The notes: generated from the letters alone by a model not told the origin. DNA of 64,000 bases from Denitratisoma sp. DHT3 (GCF_007833355.1 NZ_CP020914.1:2652047-2716046), one strand, 5' to 3'; positions 53,563 to 62,913 are shown, numbered from the stretch's first letter. Program-made: numbers and translations.

Positions 53563-55035
53563 CTACGACATGCGATTGATGGCGAGCAGTCTCTTGGACA
53601 CCCGCTCTGCCCGCAGCTCTGAGCGGCACACTTTTCCGGCTTCATTGAAGAGGGGTATCTGGACAAACTCAAAGCTATGGGGAACCTTGTATCGGATCAA
53701 CAGATGTTCCAGGTGTTGCCGCAGCGCCTCCTCCGTGACTGGCTTTGAGTTTTCCACGATTGCGTGAATCTTTTGCCCCATGTCGTCGTCAGGGAGGCCG
53801 ACGACGACACTGGCCTTGACTGCCGGATGGGAATTCAGCGCTGCTTCAATTTCGGCGGGGAAGATGTTGCGGCCGCCACATAGAATCATGTCGGTCCTGC
53901 GGTCGGCAATATAGAGATAGCCCTCGGAATCGAGATGCCCCATGTCGCCGACGGACTCCCATCCGTCTTCCGTCATCCGGCGTTCCGCGCCGCGATAGAT
54001 GAATGTGGATGCTGTTCCTGCCGCAGGCATCATGTAGATTTCGCCGATGGTGCCGACAGGAACGTCCTTCCTGTGCTCGTCGAGAATCCGGATCTTGCAG
54101 CCATCCATGGCCTTGCCGACAGAACCGGGGTGCTGCAGCCATTCCGTGCCCGTGATGAAAGTTCTGCCGATGCGTTCGCTGGGGCCATATCCTTCGAACA
54201 TGCGCTCTGGACCCAACCACTCGATCCAGGCCCGGAACAACCATTGAGGACAAGGCGCCCCGCCGCTGGCGACAAACTTAAGGGACGAGACGTCGTAGCC
54301 GAGGCGTACCTTTTCGGGCAGGCGCCAGATTCTGTTCAGCATCGTGGGCACGAAGAACACCCGGTCGATACGATGTTTCTCAATCAGATGCAGGCACTGT
54401 TCCGGATCGAAGCGACGCATCACGACGGCACATCCGCCGGAAAAGACGCCGCCCCACGCAGTACTGTATCCCCCCGCATGGTAAAGGGGGCCGGGAACCA
54501 GAATGGCTCTTTCCGGCGTGAATAGCTGCGGCGGGTTCTGCTGGTCATAAAGCGCTGGGTTTGCCGGAATGATGAGTTTCGGCCGCCCGGTACTGCCGCC
54601 GGACGTCATCGCCCGCTCATGGGGCGAAATCTTTTCCGGCAGCGGATCGTCAGAACAGGATTCGTCCGGTTCGTAGTCGGCCGGCAGCGTCTTGTAGCCA
54701 GGCAAGGTGGGCACGCCGACGATCAAGCTCGGCTTGGCCTCGGCCAATATCGCCACGAACTCGGTTGTGGGCAGTTCCGTCGATAGTGGGTTGGGGATGG
54801 CGCCCAACTTCCATATGGCGACGCAGGCGTAAAAATATTCCGCATCGTTGGGCAGGCAAACGGTTACGACATCCCCCTCCGCAACCCCCTGGGCGGCGTA
54901 AGCCCGGGCCAGGCGATTCGATCGTTTCTCCAGGGCTTCGCAGGTAATGGATTCGTCATCGCAGACAATGGCCGTTCGCTGCGGAGTCTCCTCCGCAAAT
55001 TTCCGGATAAGCCGGACATAAGGAATTTTGGACAT
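53563..55035 (-). CDS. Acyl-CoA ligase (AMP-binding family)
   Basis: The start was set at ATG 55035 (MSKIPYVRLIRKFAEETPQR), giving 490 residues. AMP-binding motifs are MTSGGSTGRPKLI (P-loop), GYGPSERIG (A5-like), SVGDMGHLDSEGYLYIADRRTDMI (A7/A8) and the C-terminal lysine in NEAGKVCRSEL. It activates a carboxylic acid as acyl-AMP and transfers it to CoA. Bile-acid ligases (BaiB) are among its relatives in style, and its cluster mates, an AraC regulator and a CaiB/BaiF transferase, suit a bulky acid. The substrate is unknown. Confidence 0.9.
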   Translation of the reverse strand: MSKIPYVRLIRKFAEETPQRTAIVCDDESITCEALEKRSNRLARAYAAQGVAEGDVVTVCLPNDAEYFYACVAIWKLGAIPNPLSTELPTTEFVAILAEAKPSLIVGVPTLPGYKTLPADYEPDESCSDDPLPEKISPHERAMTSGGSTGRPKLIIPANPALYDQQNPPQLFTPERAILVPGPLYHAGGYSTAWGGVFSGGCAVVMRRFDPEQCLHLIEKHRIDRVFFVPTMLNRIWRLPEKVRLGYDVSSLKFVASGGAPCPQWLFRAWIEWLGPERMFEGYGPSERIGRTFITGTEWLQHPGSVGKAMDGCKIRILDEHRKDVPVGTIGEIYMMPAAGTASTFIYRGAERRMTEDGWESVGDMGHLDSEGYLYIADRRTDMILCGGRNIFPAEIEAALNSHPAVKASVVVGLPDDDMGQKIHAIVENSKPVTEEALRQHLEHLLIRYKVPHSFEFVQIPLFNEAGKVCRSELRAERVSKRLLAINRMS

Positions 55036-55502
55036 GGACAACTCTCCATCGCTTATTCGGTTATTCACTGCTCGGAACGGCCCCCATTCAAGGCGCAAGT
55101 TGTGGTGACGCCGAAATGATAGAGAGCGGTGTCGTGGATGGGGCTTGCGCCTGAATGCCTAAATAACAAAATTCGGGTCAATTTAGGCATTTGGGCCGCA
55201 GTGCCTGTTCATCAGCCGTGATTGGATGTCATGTTTCGCATCCATGGGGTCGCCGGAACACGAAAAGCGACGCCGACATCCCTTGCGACTCCGGGGTGAC
55301 TGGACGTTGGGCGATCTTCCCTGGCCGATGGAGAATTGGCCGGATAACACTTTCACAATTTCATGGCGGCCACTTACAATCGCCGCATTAAACCAATAAA
55401 GTCGATTTACGCTTATTCCGAGGCACTGGGAAATGAGGCGTGCAGTCGTCTGAGCAGTCACTGCGCGAAGAGATGGGTTCGCGATGACAGGAGGAGTCAC
55501 TC
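55036..55502. other. Divergent regulatory region of the CoA-ligase and AraC genes
   Basis: These 467 bases hold no gene. They contain a perfect 11-bp inverted repeat at 55154-55191 and the AraC ribosome-binding site (AGGAGG ending about 9 bases before ATG 55503). Both genes probably have promoters here. Composition is more AT-rich than in the genes. Confidence 0.6.
55154..55191. promoter_or_regulatory. Perfect inverted repeat, candidate operator
   Basis: AATGCCTAAAT (55154-55164) and ATTTAGGCATT (55181-55191) are perfect inverted copies separated by 16 bases, 27 bases centre to centre. This lies about 120 bases upstream of the CoA-ligase start and 310 upstream of the AraC start. The layout suits a dimeric regulator binding two half-sites; a cruciform or transcript hairpin is possible. 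Confidence 0.6.
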
Positions 55503-56591
55503 ATGTATGACGGCATTTCGTTAGCGTCGGCGCTCCCCTTCAAGGAGATGAAGAGACGTGGTCCAGTGGACGAACAAAGTACGGCAAATGCGGACGCCGA
55601 CATGGCGGGCGGGCAATTGGGCGGCAACAGAATCGCTTTCTACCTTGCCCGAATGCGCGCCCGCGGATTCGACAGCCGGGAGGTCCTTTGCGGCACTGGA
55701 CTGACGGAGGAGCAGATTCAGGGATTCTTCCTGGGCTCCTCCGCGGTTTACCGTCAAATCATCAGCAACATGATCCGGTTGACGGGTAACGATTTCATCG
55801 GGGTTGCGTTGGGATCGGAATTCAAGATCAGCGATTTCGGCGTTCTGGGTTACGCGGCCCTGAGCAGTTCGACCCTGCGCCAGTCAAGGGGAGTCCTGGC
55901 CCAGTATTGCCTGCTCAACCAACATATCATTCGACCGGTCTCCACGATCACCGAGAAGCTTTGGCGCGTAGAGATTTCCGAAATCCATCCCCTGGATGAC
56001 TTGATCTCCTTTGCGGTGGAGGAATATGTCAGCAGAGCGATGGAGCTGGCATTTCATTTGACGAACCGGCATTTCCCCGTGCTGGAAATGCGCGTTACCT
56101 ATGATGCTCCGCGCGATCTTTCCGTTTATCGGGAACGATTCGATTGCCCCGTTTATTTCAATCAGAAAAAGAATGTGATCCAGTTCGACCCGGATCACAT
56201 CGACGATCCCATCAGTCTGGCCAATCCCGAAGTCTTCAAGATATGCGAGCAACAGTGCCGGTTGATATCCAGCAGAATATCCAAGCGCGATTCGCTGGAG
56301 AGAAAGGTGCGGGATATGTTGATCAACAGGCCGGGAAACTTTCCGCCGGTGGACGACATGGCGGATCTGCTGGGGGTGAAACCCAGAACCCTGCGCCGCC
56401 AGTTGCAGGCAGAGGGGATCAGCTATCAACAAATCCTCGATGACACTCGCCGTGATCTGGCATTGCAGTACCTTGAATACACTGCCTTGACGCCCAAGGA
56501 AATCGGTTTCCTTCTCGGCTATAACGACGTGAGCAATTTCCGTCGAGCTTTCCGGAGCTGGACCGGAAGCAAGCTGTCCGACTACCGGTAA
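55503..56591 (+). CDS. AraC-family transcriptional regulator
   Basis: The 362-residue protein has an Arabinose_bd-type effector domain (about residues 60-235) and a C-terminal AraC double helix-turn-helix (about 265-360) with LGVKPRTLRRQLQAEGISYQQIL and IGFLLGYNDVSNFRRAFRSWTG. AGGAGG precedes ATG 55503. It is likely to activate the divergent CoA-ligase gene and the co-directional CoA-transferase gene in response to the pathway substrate or its CoA ester. It shares length and layout with the regulator at 22435, so the two are paralogues by type. Confidence 0.93.
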   Translation: MYDGISLASALPFKEMKRRGPVDEQSTANADADMAGGQLGGNRIAFYLARMRARGFDSREVLCGTGLTEEQIQGFFLGSSAVYRQIISNMIRLTGNDFIGVALGSEFKISDFGVLGYAALSSSTLRQSRGVLAQYCLLNQHIIRPVSTITEKLWRVEISEIHPLDDLISFAVEEYVSRAMELAFHLTNRHFPVLEMRVTYDAPRDLSVYRERFDCPVYFNQKKNVIQFDPDHIDDPISLANPEVFKICEQQCRLISSRISKRDSLERKVRDMLINRPGNFPPVDDMADLLGVKPRTLRRQLQAEGISYQQILDDTRRDLALQYLEYTALTPKEIGFLLGYNDVSNFRRAFRSWTGSKLSDYR

Positions 56592-57033
56592 AGCCGCTGG
56601 ACGGATGCTTTGCGGGGGCTATCGATCATGAGTGGAATGAACGAGCAGCCGGCCTTCAGCCATTCAGTATCCGTTCAATTATCCAAACACCCATAGCGCT
56701 GCGCGACCTGACCGGTAACCTGGTCAACATCGCATGTGATCGCTAGGCGTTCATCCGGATCTTCATCAGATTCAAGGTCTCATCTGCCGTGGTCTGATTG
56801 CGTTCAGGCGCTCCACGCCATGATCCGTTCTGACCGGATGTGACCTGAGCAAGATACTCATCGAGCCTTTCCTGGCGGGGCCGGATTTGACCCGTTTTGG
56901 CAGCTCATGCCTTGCGATTTCCAGTGCAAACGATTTTCGAAAATTTAGAATCGATCGTCGGTAGCGCGAAATTCTTGATCGCCTTGGTTTTCTCGCAGAT
57001 GGGCGTATTCGGACCGGGAGGCTGGGTAAGACC
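56592..57033. other. Gene-free stretch between the AraC and CoA-transferase genes
   Basis: I see no convincing gene in these 442 bases. A minus-strand open stretch at 56772-57035 is not recognised and is probably chance. The last part includes GGGAGG 12 bases before the CoA-transferase ATG and an AT-rich patch at about 56930-56955 that could be a promoter. Confidence 0.5.
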
Positions 57034-58290
57034 ATGAAGCTGGGTGACGTCGGTAACGAAGAAGCAATGGGCTTTGGTAAGCCGCTTGCCGGAGTACGCG
57101 TGCTCGCTCTGGAGCAGATGCAGTCCCTGCCCTGGGCAACGCAGTTGCTGGCCCGCTTGGGGGCGGAGGTGGTGAAAGTCGAACAACCGGGAAAAGGAGA
57201 GCCGGGCCGCCTGGCCCAACCCGGTGTACTGGACCCTCAAGGGCGCCCTCTTGGCGCAACATTTCTGCGCAACAATCTTAACAAGCGCAGCATCTGCATC
57301 GACTTCAAGCACGAGGATGGACGTGCCTTGCTGAAGCGGATGCTTGCCCGCTACGACGTCTTCTGCGAGAACTTCAAACCCGGAACACTGGCCGCGCTGG
57401 GATTGGATTACCCGAACCTGTCGGCAGACAACCCACATCTGATTTATTTTTCGCTTTCCGGTTTCGGTCAGACACGGGCGTCACCCTACAAGAATTGGCC
57501 CGCCTATGCGGCCGTCGCCGAAGCGATGTCGGGTGTTTACGAACATGCGCGCCTGCCGAATCGGCCCCCGATTCCCAATCCGGTCGCCGGTCTGGGCGAT
57601 ACCGGTGCGGGCATGTTTGGTGTGATCGGCGTGCTGGCCGCCCTGCGGCACCGGGATCGGATCGGCCGAGGCCAGCATGTCGATATCGCCATGTTCGATG
57701 CGATGCTGGCCATGGCGGATTACGGAATGAATGTCTGGTCCCTCGGGCTGCGGCGCAATCCCGACGAGGAGCTCATCCAGCCTGGCATTCATCATACCTT
57801 CCGCGCCCAGGATGGCTGGTTCATGCTGCAGGTGGTGCGAGAACACCAGTTTGCGTCCTTGGCACATCTGATCGGATGCGAATCCTGGCTGACGGATGAG
57901 CGATTGAGTACCCGGCTCGGCTGGGGGCGGCACATCGAATCGCTGATCCGTCCAAGTATCGAGGGATGGGCCGCGACCCGGACGCGCATGGACGTCTGCC
58001 AGTTGATGGCGGTCAAGGGTGTGCCCGCCGGGCCATGCCTGTTCCATGGGGAACTCGTGGAGGATCCCCATGTGCGCGCCCATGACGCACTGGTCGAAAT
58101 CCCTCGCCCGAATGGCGATGGACCACCGGTGCTGGTGGCCGGCAATCCGATCAAGATGTCTGCCGTCAGCGAAGGGCCGGAATCCCGCATGCCCTGGGTG
58201 GGGGAGCATACGGTGGAAATTCTGAATACCGAGCTGGGGCTCGACGACAATGAACTCGCCCGCCTTCATCGCAACGGTGTCATTGGCTGA
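57034..58290 (+). CDS. Class III CoA-transferase (CaiB/BaiF family)
   Basis: The 418-residue protein has the family blocks GVRVLALEQMQSLPWATQLLARLGAEVVKVE, FLRNNLNKRSICIDFKHEDGRALLKRM, VFCENFKPGTLAALGLDY, SLSGFGQTRASPYKNWPAYAAVAEAMSG and GLGDTGAGMFG, which holds the catalytic aspartate. Enzymes of this family move CoA between carboxylic acids and include formyl-CoA transferase, CaiB and the bile-acid BaiF. ATG 57034 has a distant GGGAGG; ATG 57067 is an alternative start. Its cluster includes a CoA ligase and TonB and MFS transport genes. Confidence 0.93.
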   Translation: MKLGDVGNEEAMGFGKPLAGVRVLALEQMQSLPWATQLLARLGAEVVKVEQPGKGEPGRLAQPGVLDPQGRPLGATFLRNNLNKRSICIDFKHEDGRALLKRMLARYDVFCENFKPGTLAALGLDYPNLSADNPHLIYFSLSGFGQTRASPYKNWPAYAAVAEAMSGVYEHARLPNRPPIPNPVAGLGDTGAGMFGVIGVLAALRHRDRIGRGQHVDIAMFDAMLAMADYGMNVWSLGLRRNPDEELIQPGIHHTFRAQDGWFMLQVVREHQFASLAHLIGCESWLTDERLSTRLGWGRHIESLIRPSIEGWAATRTRMDVCQLMAVKGVPAGPCLFHGELVEDPHVRAHDALVEIPRPNGDGPPVLVAGNPIKMSAVSEGPESRMPWVGEHTVEILNTELGLDDNELARLHRNGVIG

Positions 58291-58340
58291 GCCATGAACG
58301 CGGCCGCCGGCCGACCTGGCCGGGCAAGGTGTGCCGGCGC

Positions 58341-59744
58341 TTAGCTTTTCGCCATGGCGTTGTCGCAAGCGGAATTCGTCCGCGTCCGCGCATCATCATC
58401 CGATGCATGGGCGGTTTCTTCCACGGTCCTGGCTTCGAGCAGGGCACGGCGATAGGGTTTCAGGCAGGAGGCCAGGAGCAGTGCCCCCCCCACGCAGGAA
58501 GTCCCGGCCACCAATGCCAAGGAGAAATGAATGGCATTGTCGTCGTGAAAGACGAAATCGTTCAGCGCGGCAATCGAAGATGCGCCAACCGCCAGGCCGA
58601 TGATGTTGCCGAAGAAGATCTGCAAGGCGGACACCTGGGCGCGCATCTGATTGGGCGTCACCAATTGCATCGCGGAGCCGGTGCTGCCGTAATAGCTGCA
58701 TTTGAGAAAAATCGTTGGTATCAACATCGCCAGCGCCAACGGCGCCGAGGGCATCAGCGGACCCAGTACGCTCGGCACGACCATCACCAGAGCGGAAATC
58801 ATCACGAAACGGATGTGGATGTCGGGATATTTGTGCTGAAGCTTCTCGGCAAAGCGGGCGCCGGAGTAAGTCCCCAGCGTGCCAACGATCAAATACGTCA
58901 GTCCGAAATATATGCCGGACTCACCGATCGACATGCCGAAAGTTCGGATCAGAAAAGTTGGGTACCAGGCCATCAGCCCAAAGGAGAAAATGCCGAGAAA
59001 CCCGGTGGCAATCGGGAAAACGAGATAGAGACGCCAGCGAGCCAGCAGGAAACTCAAGGTTTCCCGCATCTTGAGCTTTTGTCTTTGGCCCGAAGCGTCG
59101 TGCAGCGCGCCGCGCCGCGCCGGCTCCGAGATATATGCCATCAGCAGAGCGATCAGTAGGCCGGGTAAGCCGACGACGATGAAGACTACCTGCCAGGATT
59201 TCATGGCACCCAGCAGGGGCAGTTCGATGACGGATATTTTGGAAACCGCTTCCATCAGCAGGCCGCCCGCCAAGTAGGCCAGTCCGCTGCCCAGGCTGAT
59301 GCCGAGGCTGTAGATGGCGACTGCCCGGGCCAGGCGCTGCTTCGAGAAATAGTCGCTCAGCAGCGAATAGGCCGCTGGCGACAGTGCGGCTTCTCCAACG
59401 CCGACGCCCACCCGCATCAGGAATAATGCGCCATAAGAGCGGGCTAGTCCGCAGCCAGCGGTCATCAGGCTCCACAGCGCGATGCCGCTGGAAATGATCG
59501 TTCGTCTGCTGTAGGCGTCCGCCAGGCGTGCAATTGGGAGGGCCATGACGGAGTAGAGCAACGCGAAGGCCGTACCTTGCAGCAGGCTCATCTGGAAGTC
59601 GGTGATCGCCAAGTCGCGCCGGATGGGTACGACCATGAGGCTCAGTATCTGGCGGTCGATGAAGGAAAAAATATAGGCGAGCAGTAAGACTGCGAGTACA
59701 TAGTTAGGATACCAACTGCGTTCGCTCAGAGGTTTCTTGGGCAT
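58341..59744 (-). CDS. MFS transporter (spinster-like)
   Basis: The start was set at ATG 59744 (MPKKPLSERSWYPNYVLAVL), giving 467 residues with about 12 membrane helices. The MFS signature in the loop 2-3 region reads MALPIARLADAYSRRTII, and the first helix ends FSFIDRQILSLM, typical of the anion/spinster-like branch. It probably carries an organic acid or related compound across the inner membrane. It follows the TonB receptor gene by 129 bases on the same strand, so outer- and inner-membrane uptake are likely co-expressed. Confidence 0.92.
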   Translation of the reverse strand: MPKKPLSERSWYPNYVLAVLLLAYIFSFIDRQILSLMVVPIRRDLAITDFQMSLLQGTAFALLYSVMALPIARLADAYSRRTIISSGIALWSLMTAGCGLARSYGALFLMRVGVGVGEAALSPAAYSLLSDYFSKQRLARAVAIYSLGISLGSGLAYLAGGLLMEAVSKISVIELPLLGAMKSWQVVFIVVGLPGLLIALLMAYISEPARRGALHDASGQRQKLKMRETLSFLLARWRLYLVFPIATGFLGIFSFGLMAWYPTFLIRTFGMSIGESGIYFGLTYLIVGTLGTYSGARFAEKLQHKYPDIHIRFVMISALVMVVPSVLGPLMPSAPLALAMLIPTIFLKCSYYGSTGSAMQLVTPNQMRAQVSALQIFFGNIIGLAVGASSIAALNDFVFHDDNAIHFSLALVAGTSCVGGALLLASCLKPYRRALLEARTVEETAHASDDDARTRTNSACDNAMAKS

Positions 59745-59873
59745 CGAGCAATCCTTGTTTTCGGGAAGCAGAGGCATCCAAGGTGGCGCCTGCGTTGTCC
59801 TTCCTGTGGGCCGCATGATGCGGCCAGCCGGCCTCATCGTGATTCAATGAGGCCGGCGACTGGCTTGCGCCTC

Positions 59874-62144
59874 TTAAAAATCCAGTGTCACATCGGCGCC
59901 GTATGTTCTCGGCATGCCGAGTGTACCCGAACGGAAGGTGTTGAAATCGACCAAGCCGTCGACATACCGCTTGTTGGTCAGATTCATGCCCCAGAGCGCG
60001 AATTGCAGTGAGGCATTGTTGCTGACCTTGACCCCCGATAGGGTGATGCGCGCATCGAACAGACCACGGGCGTCCAGCTTGGAATTGGGCGCGGCGCCGG
60101 TTGTCTTGATGGCGATGGCCTCCGCTTCCGAAACATAGTTGTAATTGAGGTGCAGCGCCAGCTTGCCGATGCTGAATCTGGGGAAGGTGTAGTCCATCGA
60201 CAGATTGGCTGTGTTCCGGGGGGCATTGTTCATGCGAGCGCGATCCGCAACATCGCCGATGAGCGGTCCCATGTCGAACTTCTGGTAGGAATAGTTGAGG
60301 AAGGACAGTCCTAATCCAACTTGCAAACCTTCCATGACGAGCGCCTTGGCCTCCAGTTCGGCGCCGTTGATCTTCGACTTGCCTGCGTTCAGAACTGCGG
60401 AAGTGGTCCCGGTGAAGGAGTTGACCTGCTGGTCATTGTAATAGCTGCGGAACAGGGCCAGATTCAGGTCCAGGCGATTCTCCAGCCAGCGCGACTTCAT
60501 GCCGATCTCATGGGTCTTGAGCTCCTCCGGCTTGAACGGTACCGAGGCAGAGGCGATCGTCGCCGCCGTGCCGTCGTAACCGCCGCTGCGGAAACCCTCC
60601 GAATACTTGTAATAGACATTCAGCTTGTCCGTGATCCGGTAGCTGGGCGAGAACATCATCGAGGTATTGCTGAATTCAATTCGAGGGAGTACCAGGTTCG
60701 GCGGTGGATCGACGAGCGCATAAACGCCGGTGCTGTTGGTGTAGTTCATGATGTAGCGCGACATCTGCTTGGTTTCGTTGGTGTGTCGCGCGCCCAAGCT
60801 GAGTGTGAGCTTCGGCATCGCTATGGGGGTGTAGTCGATCTGACCGAAGATCGCCGAGTTGCTGTTGTTCAGGTGGGCCGTCGTGTTCCGGGTTGTGGTT
60901 CCGTTGGTGAACTGCTGGGCACGGATGCTGTTCTGCTTCTCTTTGGAGTAATACCCGCCAATGACGTACTTCAGTCCTTGATACGTGCCTAGCAATTGCA
61001 GCTCTTCTGTCGACTGGGTGAAATCGCCATAGCGCTGGGAGTCGAACTGCGCAGTGTTGCTGCCGTCCAGGTCCTGCGCATCGGATGTCGTCAATTTTCG
61101 ATAGCCGGTAATGGACTTGAGGGTGAGGTTCTCGTTCAGGGTCCAGGTCAACGTAAGCGCATGGGTAGCATTGTCGGTCTTGAAGAACGGAACCTGGTTG
61201 GCAGTACCAAAGGCAGGTGGCTGGCCTGGAGGAATATATTTTTCAAAACCGACGGGCAAGGAGCTTGGACGCACGACGTCGATGATCTGCATCAAACGCT
61301 GGCGATCGTTGGCCTTGAATTGGGTGTAGTCATAGGCGACCTGGATACTGCTTCTCGGCTGCCAGTCCACACCCAGGTGCACACCGTTGCGATCAGTATT
61401 GCCGAATCCGGAGAAGTTGGCCGTCGGCTTCGAGACCGTGGTGTAGCTGACCGGCACGTTGGGGGTGATGGTGCCGGATTTCCGCTCGAACAGGCTCAAC
61501 CGCGCCTTCACCGTGCCGAAGCCCACATTCGCCTGGCCGAATGTGGGCAAGTCGATGCTGGCATTGGTGGTACGAAGATCGTAATTGCCGAAACCAACCT
61601 TTACAGATCCACCCAGTTCTCCGCTGGGTCGTTTGCTGATGACGTTGATCGCCCCGCCAATGGTGTTCCGGCCATATAGCGTGCCCTGTGGTCCGCGCAA
61701 GACTTCGATGCGCTCGACATCCCCCAGATCGAACAGCGAACCGGCCGAAATACCTGAGTAAACGCCATCTGTATAAATCCCGACGGCGTTTTCATAGCCA
61801 GGGTTGGCTGGATCGTTGTTGCTTACGCCGCGAATCGCCAGCGTGATGGTCCCCGTCGTGCCTTGCTTGATGTGCAGATTGGGAATTTCCTTGGCGAACG
61901 AGTTGGTATCCGTCACGTTCTGGGCTTCGAGCGCCTTGCTGCTCAAGGCGGTAATCGAAATGGGGACGTCCAGCAGGTTTTCGGCGCGCTTTTGCGCCGT
62001 GACGACGACTTCCTCCAGTTCCTGGGATTTCGCGGCAGGGCTGTCGGATGCGCTGAAAGCGTGCGTGCTGAATACCCCGGACATGGCGCCGCTGATCAGC
62101 GCTGCCATCTGTTTAATGCGGTTGTGTCGATACATGACTCTCAT
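59874..62144 (-). CDS. TonB-dependent outer membrane receptor
   Basis: The start was set at ATG 62144 (MRVMYRHNRIKQMAALISGA), which has AGGAGG 6 bases upstream, giving 756 residues. After the signal peptide the TonB-box and plug region read EEVVVTAQKRAENLLDVPIS, followed by VERIEVLRGPQGTLYGRNTIGGAINVISKRP. The C-terminal beta-barrel ends in the terminal phenylalanine (GADVTLDF). It imports a large or scarce substrate using TonB energy. Its neighbours point to an organic acid or steroid-like compound and not iron, and no Fur-like site was seen upstream. Confidence 0.94.
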   Translation of the reverse strand: MRVMYRHNRIKQMAALISGAMSGVFSTHAFSASDSPAAKSQELEEVVVTAQKRAENLLDVPISITALSSKALEAQNVTDTNSFAKEIPNLHIKQGTTGTITLAIRGVSNNDPANPGYENAVGIYTDGVYSGISAGSLFDLGDVERIEVLRGPQGTLYGRNTIGGAINVISKRPSGELGGSVKVGFGNYDLRTTNASIDLPTFGQANVGFGTVKARLSLFERKSGTITPNVPVSYTTVSKPTANFSGFGNTDRNGVHLGVDWQPRSSIQVAYDYTQFKANDRQRLMQIIDVVRPSSLPVGFEKYIPPGQPPAFGTANQVPFFKTDNATHALTLTWTLNENLTLKSITGYRKLTTSDAQDLDGSNTAQFDSQRYGDFTQSTEELQLLGTYQGLKYVIGGYYSKEKQNSIRAQQFTNGTTTRNTTAHLNNSNSAIFGQIDYTPIAMPKLTLSLGARHTNETKQMSRYIMNYTNSTGVYALVDPPPNLVLPRIEFSNTSMMFSPSYRITDKLNVYYKYSEGFRSGGYDGTAATIASASVPFKPEELKTHEIGMKSRWLENRLDLNLALFRSYYNDQQVNSFTGTTSAVLNAGKSKINGAELEAKALVMEGLQVGLGLSFLNYSYQKFDMGPLIGDVADRARMNNAPRNTANLSMDYTFPRFSIGKLALHLNYNYVSEAEAIAIKTTGAAPNSKLDARGLFDARITLSGVKVSNNASLQFALWGMNLTNKRYVDGLVDFNTFRSGTLGMPRTYGADVTLDF

Positions 62145-62449
62145 CTCTTTCCTCCTGATAGGTGATGAATAAGCGTCGCATCTTGTGGCTCCCGGCATGG
62201 CTAATCCCCGGCATTTCTTGTTCTATTCAGGGATTTTTCGCAAGCATGCGGGAAGTGCCGCTCAATTTGAACTGAGGAGATAGGTCATATTCGGACAGGA
62301 TGGGTCAGCTCGGCAAAGCCGGGGGTGGGGAGCGCCAGGGTAGTCACTATGATGACAATGTCGTTGTTGTCCGAAATGCCCGTTGACGATCATTGAGCCT
62401 GAAAACCTCAGTTACGCGTGAGCCAGCCGATCTGAAATCAGGCTGGCGG
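62145..62449. other. Upstream region of the TonB receptor gene, no gene seen
   Basis: About 305 bases separate the receptor start from the MacB relic. The receptor's ribosome-binding site lies at the left edge and its promoter should be here. No intact gene or clear operator was recognised. No copy of the 55154 inverted repeat is present. Confidence 0.5.
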
Positions 62450-62553
62450 ACGACGGCTCAGCGCAAGGTCCATGGCACCCAGTTCCAGAATTCGGTGCGG
62501 CTGATCAACGTCCAGGCCGCCCGGCTCGATCCGATCGGGGCCCTGCGCCACCA
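62450..62553 (+). pseudogene. Relic of a second MacB-type permease with an internal deletion
   Basis: The stretch encodes TTAQRKVHGTQFQNSVRLINV, joined directly to QAARLDPIGALRHQ. In the intact permease at 52195-53415 these two parts (52816-52887 and 53371-53412) are separated by about 490 bases. Both intact parts contain AGGCCGCC at the join, so the relic arose by deletion between short direct repeats in a paralogue. The rest of the gene is absent on both sides. Similarity at DNA level is high, with only a few mismatches. Confidence 0.85.
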
Positions 62554-62588
62554 GCAGCGGCGGCAAAATTTTATTTTGAATTCTTTTC

Positions 62589-62607
62589 GAGAATAGTTAT
62601 CATTAGC
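62589..62607. promoter_or_regulatory. Fur-box-like site
   Basis: GAGAATAGTTATCATTAGC matches 14 of 19 bases of the Fur consensus GATAATGATAATCATTATC. It lies 27 bases before the cupredoxin frame and about 300 bases before the FTR1 permease gene, and AT-rich sequence surrounds it, consistent with an iron-repressed promoter. Confidence 0.6.
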
Positions 62608-62633
62608 CGGCGTGCGAGAGACATTGGAAACCA

Positions 62634-62906
62634 TTGCTGGCGTTCATGTTTCATGCCATTCGCAACCCCATTTTCGAACCGTCCGAGGTGCGCATCCCGG
62701 CCGGGCAGAAGGTCGAGCGGGTGTGCTCATGGCCAGGACGCGACACCGGAAGAATTCGAAAACCACGAATTGAATCGCGGGAAGGATATGCTCGCCGGCA
62801 CCAAGGCGGCCCTGTATCGGATGCGCTGAGCGCGTGGTGCGGGGCACACCCCTTCATCGGCGATTTTCATGACAAAACGGCGCGTGGCGCCCTCATTGCG
62901 GAGTGA
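62634..62906 (+). pseudogene. Cupredoxin-domain protein of an FTR1 iron system, frameshifted
   Basis: The outer parts in one frame read NPIFEPSEVRIPAGQKVERV and PFIGDFHDKTARGALIAE, as in the cupredoxin partner of FTR1 permeases. The middle conserved part (DATPEEFENHELNRGKDMLA, then GTKAALY) is in the +1 frame from 62737 and ends at a stop at 62827-62829. Two compensating frameshifts therefore scramble the centre while leaving a 90-codon open frame. No signal peptide remains. Either the gene is dead or the sequence has two errors. It is tightly linked to the FTR1 gene. Confidence 0.75.
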
Positions 62907-62913
62907 ATTGGAA

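Noticed and set aside
56772..57035. A minus-strand frame in the gap before the CoA-transferase gene.
   Set aside because: No recognisable motif, no good start signal and an arginine-rich make-up; probably chance.
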